64,000 bases of DNA from Chamaecrista fasciculata (GCA_003254925.1 QANZ01014868.1:1-64000), one strand, 5' to 3'; shown: positions 1 to 12,378, counted from the stretch's first letter. Notes: generated by a model from the sequence alone, not told the origin. Numbers and translations: made by a program.

Positions 1-149
1 ACAAATAGTTTTAAAAAGCTACAAAATCAATTAAAACAAATGTGTAATGCAATAAAATAAATAAGATTTAAATCAATCTCAAACAAGTTATAAAACCTAA
101 AACCCAAAAGGAGAGCGTGGGACCCACGCATTGGAATGCTTTTGTTTAT
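1..149. other. Intergenic AT-rich sequence, nothing recognised
   Basis: Short AT-rich stretch upstream of the EMF1 promoter region. I see no coding potential and no clear repeat apart from the 9-base TTTGTTTAT at 141-149, which is the left target duplication of the adjoining MITE. Confidence 0.5.
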
Positions 150-356
150 GGGCAAAACTTACATCAAGTTCTTTATATCTTTACATCAACATTTGACACG
201 TGGCAAAAATTCTATATATGACCAATCATGATAGAAAGAGAATATTAAACATCACTTTTTGTATGACCAATCATTGAAGATAAAGAATATAATCAAAATT
301 TGTGATTGATGGAACTTTGATAGCAAAGATGTAAGTAACTTGATCTAAGTTTTATC
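150..356. mobile_element. MULE-type MITE upstream of EMF1
   Basis: A 207-base fold-back element. Its left end (core AAAACTTACATCAAGTT) is matched in inverted orientation by the right end (core AACTTGATCTAAGTTTT). It lies between perfect 9-base direct repeats TTTGTTTAT at 141-149 and 357-365, a length typical of Mutator-like elements. It has no coding capacity. It sits about 80 bases upstream of a TATA-like TTATAAAT at 435-442, so it is in or next to the EMF1 promoter. The superfamily is inferred from the duplication length only. Confidence 0.6.
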
Positions 357-365
357 TTTGTTTAT

Positions 366-2100
366 TTCGGTCTAACCAATTCTCACACCTTCCTTCTAGG
401 GTTTCCTTCGCCATCCACAACCGCACCTACGCAATTATAAATGTCTAGCGATAAGAACCGCACATTAATGCCACCTGGCAGACCATGATTGGCCTCAGTT
501 TCTCTCTCCTCGCACTCTTTCTCTTAGATTTACAATTTCTTCATTTCTTATGTGTGATTTTACAAAATACACACAACACACACTAGTCACTACAAAATAA
601 CACAACACCACCTTCTTCCAAGGACAAGCGGATAATAATAATCCTCTCTTTCTCTCTCCTCTCGAAAGAATCGAAAACCTCTCTCTCTCTTTCTCTCTCT
701 AGGGTTTCTTCGTCTTTCACCTTCGAATTTTGTAGTCAGCGAGCTGCGAATTTGATCTCTGAGCTTCGCTTTTTCTCTTATCCCTCGAATGCTATTTCCT
801 TCACTGCTGTTGAGAATTCGCGCTTATTAGCCGGGACGGATCGTGTGTGTCGCTGCTCAGGTTAGTTTCGCTACGCTCTCTTTCTCTTCAGATTGTTCTT
901 GATTTTCTCCAGCTTTCAAGTTAGACCGTTGATTCCGCGCGAATCGGGCTTTTTACGTTTTTGAGCTTCTTAATTTTAGATATTTTAAAGTCAGTGTTTA
1001 CTGTTTATGGTATCTTCAGTTTCAGCTTACGCTTATCTGCGTTTTAATTTTTTTTTNATTGTTCTTGATTTTCTCCAGCTTTCAAGTTAGACCGTTGATT
1101 CCGCGCGAATCGGGACCGTTCTTTTTACGTTTTTGAGCTTCTTAATTTTAGATATTTTAAAGTCAGTGTTTACTGTTTATGGTATCTTCAGTTTCAGCTT
1201 ACGCTTATCTGCGTTTTAATTTTTTTTTAACCAGATCTGCGTTTTAATTTATTGCCGACATTTCACACTTTCCGCGCCGTTTCGTTGCTGTCTGCGTCGT
1301 TTTCTTTTAATTGAACTCAGTTTGCGATTGGATGGGAGTTGAATTATATATATCTCTATATATGTAAACCGATGAGCCCTAGAATTTTAGTTATGCGACG
1401 CGTCGTTTTATGATCTGGTTTTGATTTCTTACTAGGGTGTTAATTCTTATGCTGAGATATTTACGCAGTGAGAAGACTCGAATCCCTCATGTAATTTTAG
1501 AATAAACCCTAGTATTGTACTGATGGGTATAGCTATATCTGCTTCATTTGTTGTATGGAACGTCAACTACATTACTGTGTTTTAAACATTAGGGTGCTGA
1601 CTTTGAGCTTCTGTGGTCGATGTTTGATTTATTGATTGGGAAATTAGGGTTTTTGTACTTTCACACTGTTTGGAGGTTGTTATTTTATGTGTCTAATCAT
1701 TGTGTATGAGTGTACATTCAATATATTCCACTTTGATTGCTATAGTGCTCTTGTTTCCTTTTGATTTGTTAGCATATTTTCATAAACCCTAGCAGTTTGA
1801 TGTGAAGCTTGATTAAGATATATTCATATGATTTGATGCTTTAATTCCTTAATTACATGCATATATGTGGTGGTAATAATTTGATTAGTGATATATATAT
1901 ATATAGTATCGAATTATAGACACTTAATTTGTTTCCAATGTATAACTTGGTATGTTTATTATATGTTGACAGTAAACTCTCTTTCTGGTCTTAGGCTTCT
2001 AGCACTCATTGCTTAGACCGTCGAGACGGGCATGCATATATAGCCGGCGGGGTACGGTTAATCATTCATTTAAAGGTGGTATTGTACTGTCATCAAGTTC
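366..2100 (+). promoter_or_regulatory. EMF1: EMF1 promoter and 5' leader with a leader intron and uORFs
   Basis: This stretch precedes the EMF1 start codon. A TATA-like TTATAAAT lies at 435-442, and long CT-rich tracts run from about 600 to 710, as in many plant leaders. A likely leader intron runs from the donor CAG|GTTAGT at 860/861 to the acceptor TTAG at 1991-1994. Leader ATGs open two short upstream ORFs: 789-830 (13 codons plus stop) and 2032-2043 (3 codons plus stop). The transcription start and leader splicing are inferred from sequence only. The intron carries a 165-base duplication, listed separately. Confidence 0.5.
892..1228 (+). repeat. 165/171-base tandem duplication around a single N
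   Basis: Positions 892-1056 and 1058-1228 are the same sequence apart from a 6-base insertion (ACCGTT) in the second copy, and the only base between them is the N at 1057. A join of two overlapping contig ends, or of two alleles, explains this more simply than a real duplication. It lies in the presumed EMF1 leader intron and does not touch the coding sequence. Confidence 0.85.
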
Positions 2101-5100
2101 ATGGGATCATTTATCCAGATTGGCTCCATCTCTATAGATCTTGCCAATTCTATCGATCAGACTAATGAAGGCAAATGTGAGCATTTCTCAATACGGTAAG
2201 CCTTGTTGCTGCAGAAGCAGCCTTCTTATATATAGTTTTATTAAAGCTCAAGCTGCTTTATCTCATCTTAAACAAAAAAATAAATGAATTTTTATGTGGA
2301 TTGAAATAGTGGAGTTTCTGTTGATGAGATACCTATATGGTTTCTATAGTTCCATACTTCATATATACAACAACGATATTAACAGATACCAGCATTGCAA
2401 GGTTGAGTCAATTAATTAATTAATCAGTGGCAGCAAATAATAACTAAAGACTGTTGTAAAAATTCAAATGGTTGTCGTATATAAGTTCTGCGGGATATTA
2501 TAAAAAACCGCTTATGTTATTTTCTTTAATTCTTTTTGCAGCAGACTTGATAGTACTATAATTTTTCTTCTATGTAGTGAGAGATTATATTTTGGTTCTC
2601 TTTTAGAAGATTCTGTGGATTGTATCAATTTTTTATTCTCTTTAATGCAGTGGATATGTGTCTGAGGTTCGAAAAAAAGACTGGAAAATATGTTGGCCGT
2701 TTCCATTACAAGGAAATGACAGTGATTCTGTGGATCAACCATTATCTCTTCCACCGTTAGACGTACCAAAATTCAGACGGCAGTGTTGCAAACACTGTCA
2801 GCGAGAAATTGCTGCTGGAGGCAGCGAAGATGGCCAAACAGAATTTAGTTGTTGCAGTACTGGGTGCAGATCTGCTAGCAACAGTAAGGCAGCTCTAGGG
2901 TCTGATATTCAGACGCAGTTAGCTCCACCACTTGATTCTCTTGAGAGGAGAGAAATTGATCTTAACAGTTCTTCTAATTTTAGCTGTGCAAATGATTGCC
3001 TACAACTGAATGATGAGAAAGGAAAGAAAACTGAAGCTGCAAACAACAGAAAATTAGGTAACTTCAAGCTCAGTTCTACAAGGGTATTATGGTCATTATA
3101 TTATAATATGTGGTTTAATTTTCTGTATTTTTCTCCAGACAATGAGGCTGGCTTGGAGGATAATCTGAATAATCAAATAACTAGTGTTCCACCACCAGAA
3201 GATTATTTGGGGATGCCGGAAGCAATTACGAACAATAGAGGTGCTTAAAGTTAAACTATCTAACAAGGATAGGAGTCATTGAGCAGTTATTATTATTTTT
3301 TCTTAGTAGTGGATAATTGTATGAATTATAGCAATGAGATTCTGATTTCACAACCTACAACTCAAATATTCATTTATTTTTGAGACAGGCTTCAAAGGTA
3401 ATGAAGTTTCTGAAGTTGAGCTTGCTACTGGCAATGTCGAATTCGTGGCCAAGTATTCTTCTGAGATTTATAATGGAAGAACCCATATTTCTGCTGACAG
3501 GCAATGCCATAATGAACTAAACAAAACTTGTGAACTTTTGGGGGATAGAACAGTGGTTGCTGTAGCAGAAAATACAACTGATCATCATATTCCTTCTATA
3601 GAGTCAGCTGCTTGTCAAAATGATTTACCAGGAATTACAGAAACAATGGTTGAAAATGACATTCATGATCAACATCTTGAAAAGGCATCTGGTTTGCCTC
3701 GTAGGAGACCTCGAAAGGTGCGCCTGCTAACTGACCTATTAAGTGAAAATGTTGAGACAAAGACTCAGAAGTTCACTGTACTAGGATCACAACCTGATGG
3801 CACTACCAATGAGTCTGCAGCTTTACAGATATTGTCAACATCCCAGGGTAAGTTAGATATTCAGGGAGATTTGACAAATATAGATAGTTGTAGAAAGAGG
3901 AAGTTTCTTCCATGTGAAGAGAAAAAACCTGCAGAAATGTGCTCTAATATGGTTGAAATTGAAGTCCAAAACCCTAGAGGAGATGCAGAAGTAAATGACA
4001 CTGTTCTGGATACTGGACCTAAATATATCCATTCCACAGGTTTACAAGATGTTGCAAAGAGCTACTGCATTAAACCTGAAATAGAAAAAAGCCAGACCAT
4101 GGGTAAGAAGAAGAACAAGAAGATTCATATAGCTGACAATTGTTTGATTCCTTATCCATACCAAAATGAGGAGAATATGGATGTTGCGAGTAAGGCATAT
4201 ACTGCCAAAACTCTTGATGCCAGATTGTTTCCTGGTGCTTTCACAAAGAAAGATATGGACAGTTTTCCTTTGCGTTCTCCAAGAACAGAAAAAGAATGCA
4301 ATTTGTCCCAAAGAAAAGGGAAGATGCTGCAAGTTGATGGAGAGCTGGCTTCCTTGTCTTGGAAAAATGACGTGCTTTTAGAAGATTCTTTTACACTTAC
4401 AGGGGCAGAAGTTATTTCAAGTATTCCTGTTGCTGTTCCATTTCCTTCAGCACCAGGTTTAATAGACAAAGGAGTAGAAGAGGGACTGCATCTTTCTCTG
4501 AGCAGCTATTGGGCAGCACATGGTTACAACAAGAAACTTATCCATCAAATGGAAAATAAGCCACCGTTTCCATTATCTTTGCAAGAGGGCACCTCAAAAG
4601 TACATCAGCTTATGAGAAAAGGCAGAGAAACCAATGTTGTTGGAGAGCCAAGCATTCCCTACAAGAACATAACAGATGCTATTACTGAAAAAGGAGTTCA
4701 CTGTGAATCAAGTAGCAAGAAGAATCCCTTTGTAATGCTTTTTCCTAATAAAAAGCACAAGTATACCTCTCGGGTTGAAGATGGGATTCATTTCCACGAC
4801 CAACAAATGGTAATTTCCATTCTTTTATGAACTTCAATTTTTTTCTTGGGTATCAAATGCTAGATTATAGTATTTTGGTAAAGTATTGCTTATAAAACTT
4901 ATTCATGCCTTTTCATTTTGAATAATTTTGACTTCTAGGTTATATTTCTTTAAAAAAAAAATTAGCTTCAACTAGAAAACGGTAATCAAACTAATCTTGT
5001 AGACTGTCCAATATTTATATACCCTAGTTGATTTGCATACTCTTAGAATTCTCTGTTACATGTTTTGTTCTATATTAACAGCTTCTGTAAATGTTCTGGT

Positions 5101-6936
5101 AGTGGGTTTTCTCATCAATAATCTTTTCAGTTTGTTAGGGGCAAACTGCAGCTGTGAAAATGAGATTCTAACCTCTGATATTTAATTGCATGAAGTCTTC
5201 TTATTGATTCAACAATCAAGCATTCATGATAAACATACTCTGAGGAAATAATATTCTGTTTGCAGGAAATCACTCATGCTGTAAATACAGTAAAAACTGC
5301 TGAAATTCAAGAAAAAGCAGCTATTAAGAAAAATAATGATCAGATTGCTGAGGTGTCTCAGGTGGGGATAATAGATGACATACCCATGGAAATTGTAGAG
5401 CTAATGGCAAAGAATCAGTACGAGAGGTGTCTTTCTGATGCACAAAATAGAAACCGACAGCCAGAAAAATCCGCTATAAGAAAGAAAGCACAGATGACAG
5501 TTGGCACTGCTGTACATGGAAAAGGGGAATTCAGCTTATCAGCAGAGGGCCAGAAGGAAAAATCTCCTGGAAAACAAGGGAAAAATGGCATGACCATGAG
5601 AGGAGAGAACGTGAGGCCTGGAAAAAGAAAATCAGTTCACTACTTTTCTCCTATTGATGGAAACCATTTGAATATGAATAGCCTGTGTCAACCTCAGTCC
5701 TCATTTGGGTTTGAAGTTTCCCATTCCCAAAAGAAGCCGCCTAGTGGTTTTCAGTCCTCATGTGGATTTGAAGTCTCCCATTCCCAAAAGAAGCCGCCAA
5801 GTGGTTTTCATTTATTGCCATTTGGATCCCACCAGCTTACTAGTTCTCAAAATTTCAAGTTGAATGTGAGTACTCCGGAGCATGTATCCTCTGATTCTAC
5901 TTTGCAGGCACATGGAGGACGTAGCTTACACGAGGCTATTTTATGTCAGGATGATGAAGCTTCCAATATTTTGACATCCTTGACCCCAAAACATGTGTCC
6001 ATGGGATATGATATATCCAAAAAGGTTGTTTCTCATTCTACTAGCACTATCATGGATATGACTTCTCGCCGACCTGGCACACTGCATAAGCAGAACATTA
6101 ACAGGGATATCGGTCGTAACCACTTGAATTTGAATGCTACTGGTTTTGAAAATCTTAATAGGAATATGGGTCCTGGAACCTTCAGCAGGATGAATTCAGA
6201 ATACCCATTTTCTTGCAAACAAGATATGAGGGGATCTCTGGATTTGTATTCTAATGAGACAATTCCAGCCACGCATTTACTTAGTCTTATGGATGCTGGT
6301 ATGAAGTCAGGTAAAACCTTCAATGCTAGTGTTGGTTCTCAAATGCTCAGTAAACCCTCTTATCACGGTGATTGCAATAGTAAATTGGAGACTGATACAA
6401 CTATGGCACTTGGTTCCCTGAAACAGCCATCATCTGATTATTACAAAAGTTACTTATCTGATAAATCTCATGGCAGTTTTCTTGGTTTTCAAAAGTCAGG
6501 TGCATCTTCCCCAATCCGGCATACTGAGAAATTCACTAGAGCCACCAACTTCAATAGTCAAATTTCCTCAAAATCTGGAAAGAAGGAAAAGACGAAGAGC
6601 TCCAACTCATCGATGCACAATAAGGGAAATAAACAGTTTAGCTGGCCATGTCTTGAAACAGAAACTCTGCTCCAACGTAAACCGGAAGCTGACAGTACTT
6701 GTGGAACCTCAATGACTTTGAAAAACAATTGTGTGCCCACCACATGCAGCATTAATAAAAATCCAGCTGATTTTACCATGCCAGAAGTGTGGAATGTCTA
6801 TATGATTAGAGGCGAGGACTTGAAATTTGAGAAGGCTAGTCTTCCCAAAAAGAGGCCCAGCTTATTTACTTTGCAGGGGTGCAAACAGCAGAGAGATTTG
6901 AAGCGAACTAAACTAAAGGGACTCGCAAAAGATTGA
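2101..6936 (+). CDS. EMF1: EMBRYONIC FLOWER 1 (EMF1), Polycomb-associated repressor
   Basis: EMF1 is a plant-specific nuclear protein that works with Polycomb complexes to keep flower homeotic and seed genes silent during vegetative growth. Exons read as 2101-2195, 2651-3057, 3139-3240, 3389-4809 and 5266-6936, all with GT-AG borders and kept frame, giving 1231 residues (Arabidopsis EMF1 is about 1100). Family motifs are HFSIRGYVSEVRKKDWKICW across the first junction (from about residue 28), LPPLDVPKFR followed by CCKHCQREIAA, RRRPRKVRLLTDLL at about 306-319, and IPMEIVELMAKNQ at about 714-726. The rest is low-complexity, Ser/Lys/Asn-rich and probably disordered, with no known catalytic domain. 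The start at 2101 is the only one that supplies the conserved N-terminus. Intron 2 is 81 bases with no stop, so its retention would still give an open frame. A 19-residue tandem repeat lies in the last exon. Confidence 0.93.
5695..5808 (+). repeat. 57-base in-frame tandem duplication in EMF1 exon 5
   Basis: Two adjacent 57-base units (5695-5751, 5752-5808) differ at only a few bases. Each encodes a 19-residue block containing GFEVSHSQKKPPSGF. The repeat keeps the reading frame and lies in the poorly conserved part of the protein between IPMEIVELMAKNQ and the C-terminus. Confidence 0.9.
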
Positions 6937-8228
6937 AGTCCTCTTAACATTCTGGAATCTGGTAGCGATTCTTTCTGTGCTGTGAAGCTTAATATACCTT
7001 TATTTGGCCTAATCCTAGAGGCTTAGAGCTTTTCTTTGACACTAGGTTGTTTCTCTTCTATTTTTCTCAAAAATAATTTCAGCGGATGCAACATGAGAAT
7101 GTGTAAGGATCACACTGATTCTCAGGGTAGAAGCTGAACTTTGATGAATTCGTGATGCTTCAGGGCTTGTTGCTATTTACCAGACGCCATATCAGGCTGA
7201 GAGGATGTGAAGCAAACCATTGGGAGACCACTATACCCTTAAGTATTTTAATTAACATTCTGTAAGTAGTGTTCGATGAGCTAGCAAAAAGTATGTATTT
7301 GGTTTAGTGTTTGTATCGTAAAGGTAATGGGGAAGCCTCAAGATAACCCCCAAAGTTTTTTTTCTCTTTTTTTTTTTCAAGGGTTGGTTTGTTGTATTTG
7401 GTCTCAGGCCCCATGAACACTAGACAGAAGATTGAATAAAGCATATGTGTCAATCTAATGTGAGTGGGGGATCAGCAATAAGTTCATACAGTTTAGAAGA
7501 TATTACTGTGGTTATAACTTGTAATTTATAGTACCAAAAACCAAGGTAACAGGTATAGTTTTGTTGATATGTGAGTTTCTTCCTCATTATGCTTCTGAGA
7601 TTCTGACATTCGGTGGAAGATATATTCGGGAAAACCATAGTACTATTTTGATTGATCACTCAATTCCTAGTGCATATTATAGTTTATATATATGTGTGGT
7701 AATGTGATTTAGACGGCTGTTTATTATAATTTCATTTTGGACATCTGATTTTGTGCTTAGCAGAATTAGATGACTAGTGATACTAATATAATCACACTCA
7801 TTTTATTCATTACTTTTGTGCAGAAGAATATCGTCACATTCATATTCCATCGTTTCTGCTGTTTCCTCACACGAGACACGCCCAAATTGCGATTGTTCTT
7901 GTCACCTATTGGATTTCTTTTTTGGCTAGAACAAAGCCGAAAGAACCGACATATTTTGTTATAGACCTGTTATTATTCGACATTTATAGAGTTTGTGGAA
8001 GCTTCGCTTTACTCCTTCCCGATATATGTGTATATATATATAGTTTTCATTTGTTCCACCTTCATTCAAGGTAATAATGGCACCGACAAAATTCAGTACA
8101 GTTGGTAGGTAGTTTGGTTTTTTAAGTATGATATTTTGAATTTGATCTAAACAGTATATATGAAAAATAGTTTGTTAGTAGAGACAAAACTTATTTCCGT
8201 GAACTCTACTGCTAAAAACAGTTTAGTC
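6937..8228 (+). other. EMF1 3' flank and spacer
   Basis: Sequence after the EMF1 stop. The first roughly 500 bases are probably 3' UTR, because base composition stays gene-like to about 7440 with AATAAA-like signals near 7434. Beyond that I see AT-rich spacer with no supported gene or repeat. Confidence 0.4.
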
Positions 8229-8250
8229 TCTAATTTTCAACCGTTTGATT

Positions 8251-8930
8251 TAGGGGTGAGCGCGGGCTGGGTTGGGGCGGGTTGAGGGAAAATCCCAGCC
8301 CAACCCGCACATCAATCTGTGGGTTGGGTTGAGTTTTGTTATTTTTAAAATTCAACCCGAACCAACCCAATCCGCAGAGTTGCGGGTTGGGTTGGGTTGA
8401 ACCCGCGGGTTGAGTTTATATTTTTTTTTTAAATTTTCATAACAAAAAAATATTATTATAAATTTGTGAGTAGTGAATAAAAAAAGCTTACACATAAAAA
8501 AGCTAAAAAAAATATAGATTTTANTATAAATCTCTTAAATAACTAAAAACCACAATTCTAACATTATAAAACTGAGAGGACGCACAAGAAGCTCTAGACC
8601 TATATAAAATTCTGCACACATTTGACACTACACATCAATTGGCATTAAAACTTCATCATCTATTATCTGGAAGTTAATAAAATTAGGGCAAATGCGAATG
8701 TGAGAAACATATTTATATATGGAAATTAATAAAAAACATATATATACTATATATATGCAGGCTCGCGGTTGTTGGGTTGGGTTCACAACCTCCAAACCCG
8801 AAACCCAACCCGCTTACGTGCGGGCTAAAATTTTTTGGACCAAACCTACCTGAACCAACTCAACCCGCAGCTGCAGGTTGGGTTGATTTTTGCGGGCTCT
8901 CGAGTTGGCGGGTTCATCTGCTCACCCCCA
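8251..8930. mobile_element. Non-autonomous hAT-like element with GGGTTG subterminal repeats
   Basis: The left end TAGGGGTGAGC is matched by GCTCACCCCCA at the right. Both ends hold many GGGTTG/CAACCC motifs in inverted orientation, while the middle is AT-rich and non-coding. This build (GGGGTGAGC ends, repeated subterminal hexamers) is common among plant hAT-type elements. I could not find a convincing 8-base target duplication, so the exact borders and superfamily are uncertain. A single N lies at 8524. Confidence 0.55.
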
Positions 8931-8931
8931 C

Positions 8932-9480
8932 CCTCAAACATATATAATAGTATAGATACACTAGTGTGCTTTGTATGCCTTAACAGATATGCAATGGTTA
9001 ATTTAAATTTTATAATTATTATAATTTTAAAATAAAAAATTACTTTATTATATTTTATAATAAAATTTAATTTTTATACTTTATTTTAATCTTAATTTTT
9101 TTAATTTAAAATTGTGGGAGGTTACTTAATCTCATTTAATATTATCTCTCTCATTATATTCAATCAACCAATTACCATGATCTATATGTTTATTTTTTAT
9201 TTTTTGTAATTTTTAATTGAATTATTTTTTACTGACCATAAGAGCTCTCAAACATATATATTAGTGTGTTTTGTATGTCCTAACCAACATGTAAAAATTA
9301 ATTTAAATTTAATAATTATTAAAATTTTAAAATAAAAAATAATGTTATTACATTTTTAATAAAAAAATATTTTTTTATAATATCTCTTTATTTTTATTTT
9401 ATTTTAATAGTAAATTTTTTTATTTAAATTAGTAGGAAGTTATTTAACGAAACCCCCAAATTTTTCTCATCATAAACTCA
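8932..9480. repeat. Two diverged copies of an about 300-base AT-rich unit
   Basis: The sequence beginning CTCAAACATATATA at about 8933 recurs at about 9246 with the same order of motifs (TAGTGTGYTTTGTATG, then TTAATTTAAATTT, then long A/T runs). The copies are imperfect direct repeats. They contain no coding sequence and cannot be assigned to a family by eye. Confidence 0.55.
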
Positions 9481-9485
9481 ACAAN

Positions 9486-10442
9486 TCTAATTTTCAACCG
9501 TTTGATTCTTTAATAAAAAAAAGGTAATAATGGCAGAAAAGAATGATTAAATAGAACTGCACTGAAATTATACCGTTTCCTTTGACTATTTTCTGCAGAA
9601 TTACAAGTAAAATGATGAGTCAATGAGGTTGACTAGTGACTACCTTTATGAATGCTGAACAAACTGAATTGCGCATTAGCTAGCTAGGAGCTAGAGGGTC
9701 ACTAGAGCTTTTGCTGTTTAGAAATTAGACAGTCTCAATTGATAATTAGGGTTTAATTATTTTAAGACAAAAATTATCGAATGAGTTTTGTTATTATTAA
9801 TATTTTTTTTTTGTACATACAGTTTAATTTACACTTAATAGATTATATTTAAAAAACTCAATTATTTATCAACTTTACTGAATATTTTCGTACACACAAT
9901 CCTTTTCATACTCACTGGCCACAAATTATGCTGGAGCTTATCAGAAATTTGTATGAGAATATATGTTTTCCAATTATCAATGCAAATTTCTGAACAATCA
10001 ATAGTAACCCCACTCATCTGTCATCCTCACCCACAATGCTATATGCTGGATGCTGTCACTGTATACTGTCTACCACGACCACCATCCTCTGCCTCATAGT
10101 ATTACGTATCATATTCGCACACCTAAAAAAATATAAATAATATTCAGATCAATCATTCAATAACTACATCTGCCACCTCGTCATCATTAGTTAATGTACA
10201 TGCATATACTCACATGCAAATGCACAAGCTAAGTAAATATGTAGTGACTAGTGACTTTAACTCTTCGTAGCTTCTAAATTTTCTTTTTTATTTGGATTCA
10301 TTTGAGGAACCAAAACTACTAATTATATATATGTCAGGTCGTCAAATCCATCTCACTATTATTTTTGGGATCTAATCCCTATAGTGCAATTCTGCATTTA
10401 AGAAATAGATAAGATGTGATCGAAGAGAAAAATATTGGTCTA
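9486..10442. other. Intergenic, nothing recognised
   Basis: AT-rich spacer starting at the base after the N at 9485. Its first 22 bases repeat 8229-8250 (see findings). I see no gene, RNA gene or clear transposon ends. Confidence 0.4.
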
Positions 10443-10451
10443 TACTTTTAG

Positions 10452-10634
10452 GGAAATGGATCCTCTAGAGTTCTTTTCTCTACATTTCTTGTAGAGTATG
10501 AGAGAGAAAGGAAGAGAAAAGAAGAGAGAAAAAAAGGAAATTTGGTTTTTGTATATTTTTATTTCATGGAATCCATATTTTTAGTCTAACTCCACAAGAA
10601 ATGCATGGAAAAGAACTCTAGAGGATCCAAATCC
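10452..10634. mobile_element. MULE-type MITE, 183 bp
   Basis: A fold-back element. The left end GGAAATGGATCCTCTAGAG and the right end CTCTAGAGGATCCAAATCC are inverted repeats that extend inward through matching AAGAACTC-type and ACAAGAAATG-type blocks. Perfect 9-base direct repeats TACTTTTAG flank it at 10443-10451 and 10635-10643. There is no coding sequence. Confidence 0.75.
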
Positions 10635-10643
10635 TACTTTTAG

Positions 10644-12369
10644 TCTTTACCTTTTCTTATTAAATACAGGTTAGATCGGACTTGTGTCCCAAGATCCAGT
10701 CCAATGAAATTTAAGAGAAGTAGATCATCTATATTTTAATCATGTATTTTAGAAAAATAAAAGAAAGTAAAAAAAAGAAAGTGTAAAAGTCCTACAGAAT
10801 AAAAAATATGTAGGACTCACTTTCTTTTTCTAACTCTTCTTTTATCTCTTTACATAGTAAAAAAATAATAATAAAATTGAGAGAATTCAAATCCAAATTC
10901 AAGTTGAGCGAGGTTTACTATATCTATATATTGGGATATGATTCGGAACTTTCATTTTAATTTTGATCTATTTTTAAAGTTTTAACATATATATATATAT
11001 ATATATATAAAGAATATTTATATGTTTATCATAATTCAATATAATATAAAAATATGTAAAATTAAAAAAATAAAAAAGATAATATATCTCAGATGAGTCA
11101 AAAACTTCTCAACCCAAAATTCAATTTCAAGCTAAGAGAGACCTAACCCGCACAAAAAATATATATATTAGGTTGGATCAAGTTAGCGGGTCAAGTCAAA
11201 TTTGTGTATATTCCGACATTTTTTTTTATCTCTTTTTAAGATAAAAAAATACACTACCTACCACACTACAGAATATTCGTTCTCTTACTTTTGTTGTTAC
11301 TACTGCAAATTCCTTCTTCTATATATATTTTTACTGTTAAAACAAATAATGTTGTGCTTCAGAAGATTAATGAATACTAATAGCAATGTAATAATTAATG
11401 AGTTATAAATCAAGGAATATTGTGATAGATATTAAGATCATAGGTCGGCTAATTAAATGAAGTAATATTCGTGGATGGAGTAATATTGCATTTTTCAGCA
11501 TGAGAGTATACTAAAAACTTTAAGCACATACACCTTATCAATATTAAACGAGAATTGGTATATAAGTATAACAATCCTTGGTTTGTGCATTAAAATTTGA
11601 TGTCATTACTTCGTCATACTCAAAACCCTAAAGTACACGTCTTGGTATTCGATACGCTAACGATAGTCGTGTCTTGTCTTTGCTTGTAAGAATTGTGTTG
11701 CATCTATCACAAATTACGCTTCCTATATATACTGAATTATGGAATTATTGGTTATAAATAACATCTCTTTAATTTGGATAAAAACAAATAATAAAGAAGA
11801 ACACTAGACTTATAGTTGATTTGCTTACCTCTTTGTTTTAGCTATTCAAATTCTAACTACAAACTTTCAAAAGTATGATACTGAATTTAATTAAAGATAT
11901 GTAAACCACGATTTTTAAATCTGGTCCAAGCATATATAGGCACCTAATTTTTAACACACCAACTGATCTATACTATGAACTTTCACACAAAAAATTAACA
12001 ACTTTTTAACGCATTGGATATGTATATGAACTCACCCAAACATTAATTTGTATGTCAGCGAGTCGTATGAGTAGCGTTACTCAAGAAGATAATGTTGGGT
12101 TGGGTGCACATCAATTCCAACAATTAATACCATTTAATTTATGGTCCTACAGTTACATACAATATAATGATACAATTTATCAAACATTATATTGATTGAA
12201 TGCGTTCATGAGTACTGTTTCATAGATTACACATGACACATACTATCAATGTGAGGCTCAAGAAAGGTCCTGAATTCTTGAACGTGAAAAAAAGATTACA
12301 TATAATTAATAATACTAAAGAAAATCTCATCACTTTTGCCGGGGAAAAACGTAGGGAAGGGCGGGATAA
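10644..12369. other. Intergenic with a small fold-back
   Basis: AT-rich spacer. Around 10740-10855 a short fold-back (AAGAAAGT-rich arm matched by ACTTTCTTT-rich arm around TCCTACAG...GTAGGA) looks like a decayed MITE. A TA microsatellite lies at about 10987-11010. No gene is supported; the open stretches here are short and lack family similarity. Confidence 0.4.
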
Positions 12370-12378
12370 TATAATTAA

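Noticed and set aside
3058-3138. Treating this 81-base stretch of EMF1 as coding
   Set aside because: It is open and in frame, but it has a good donor (GGTAAC) and acceptor (TCTCCAG) and encodes a hydrophobic insert foreign to the family; called as an intron.
4042-4469. Two antisense open frames within EMF1 exon 4
   Set aside because: Shadows of the long EMF1 exon; the plus strand has the conserved motifs and spliced continuity.
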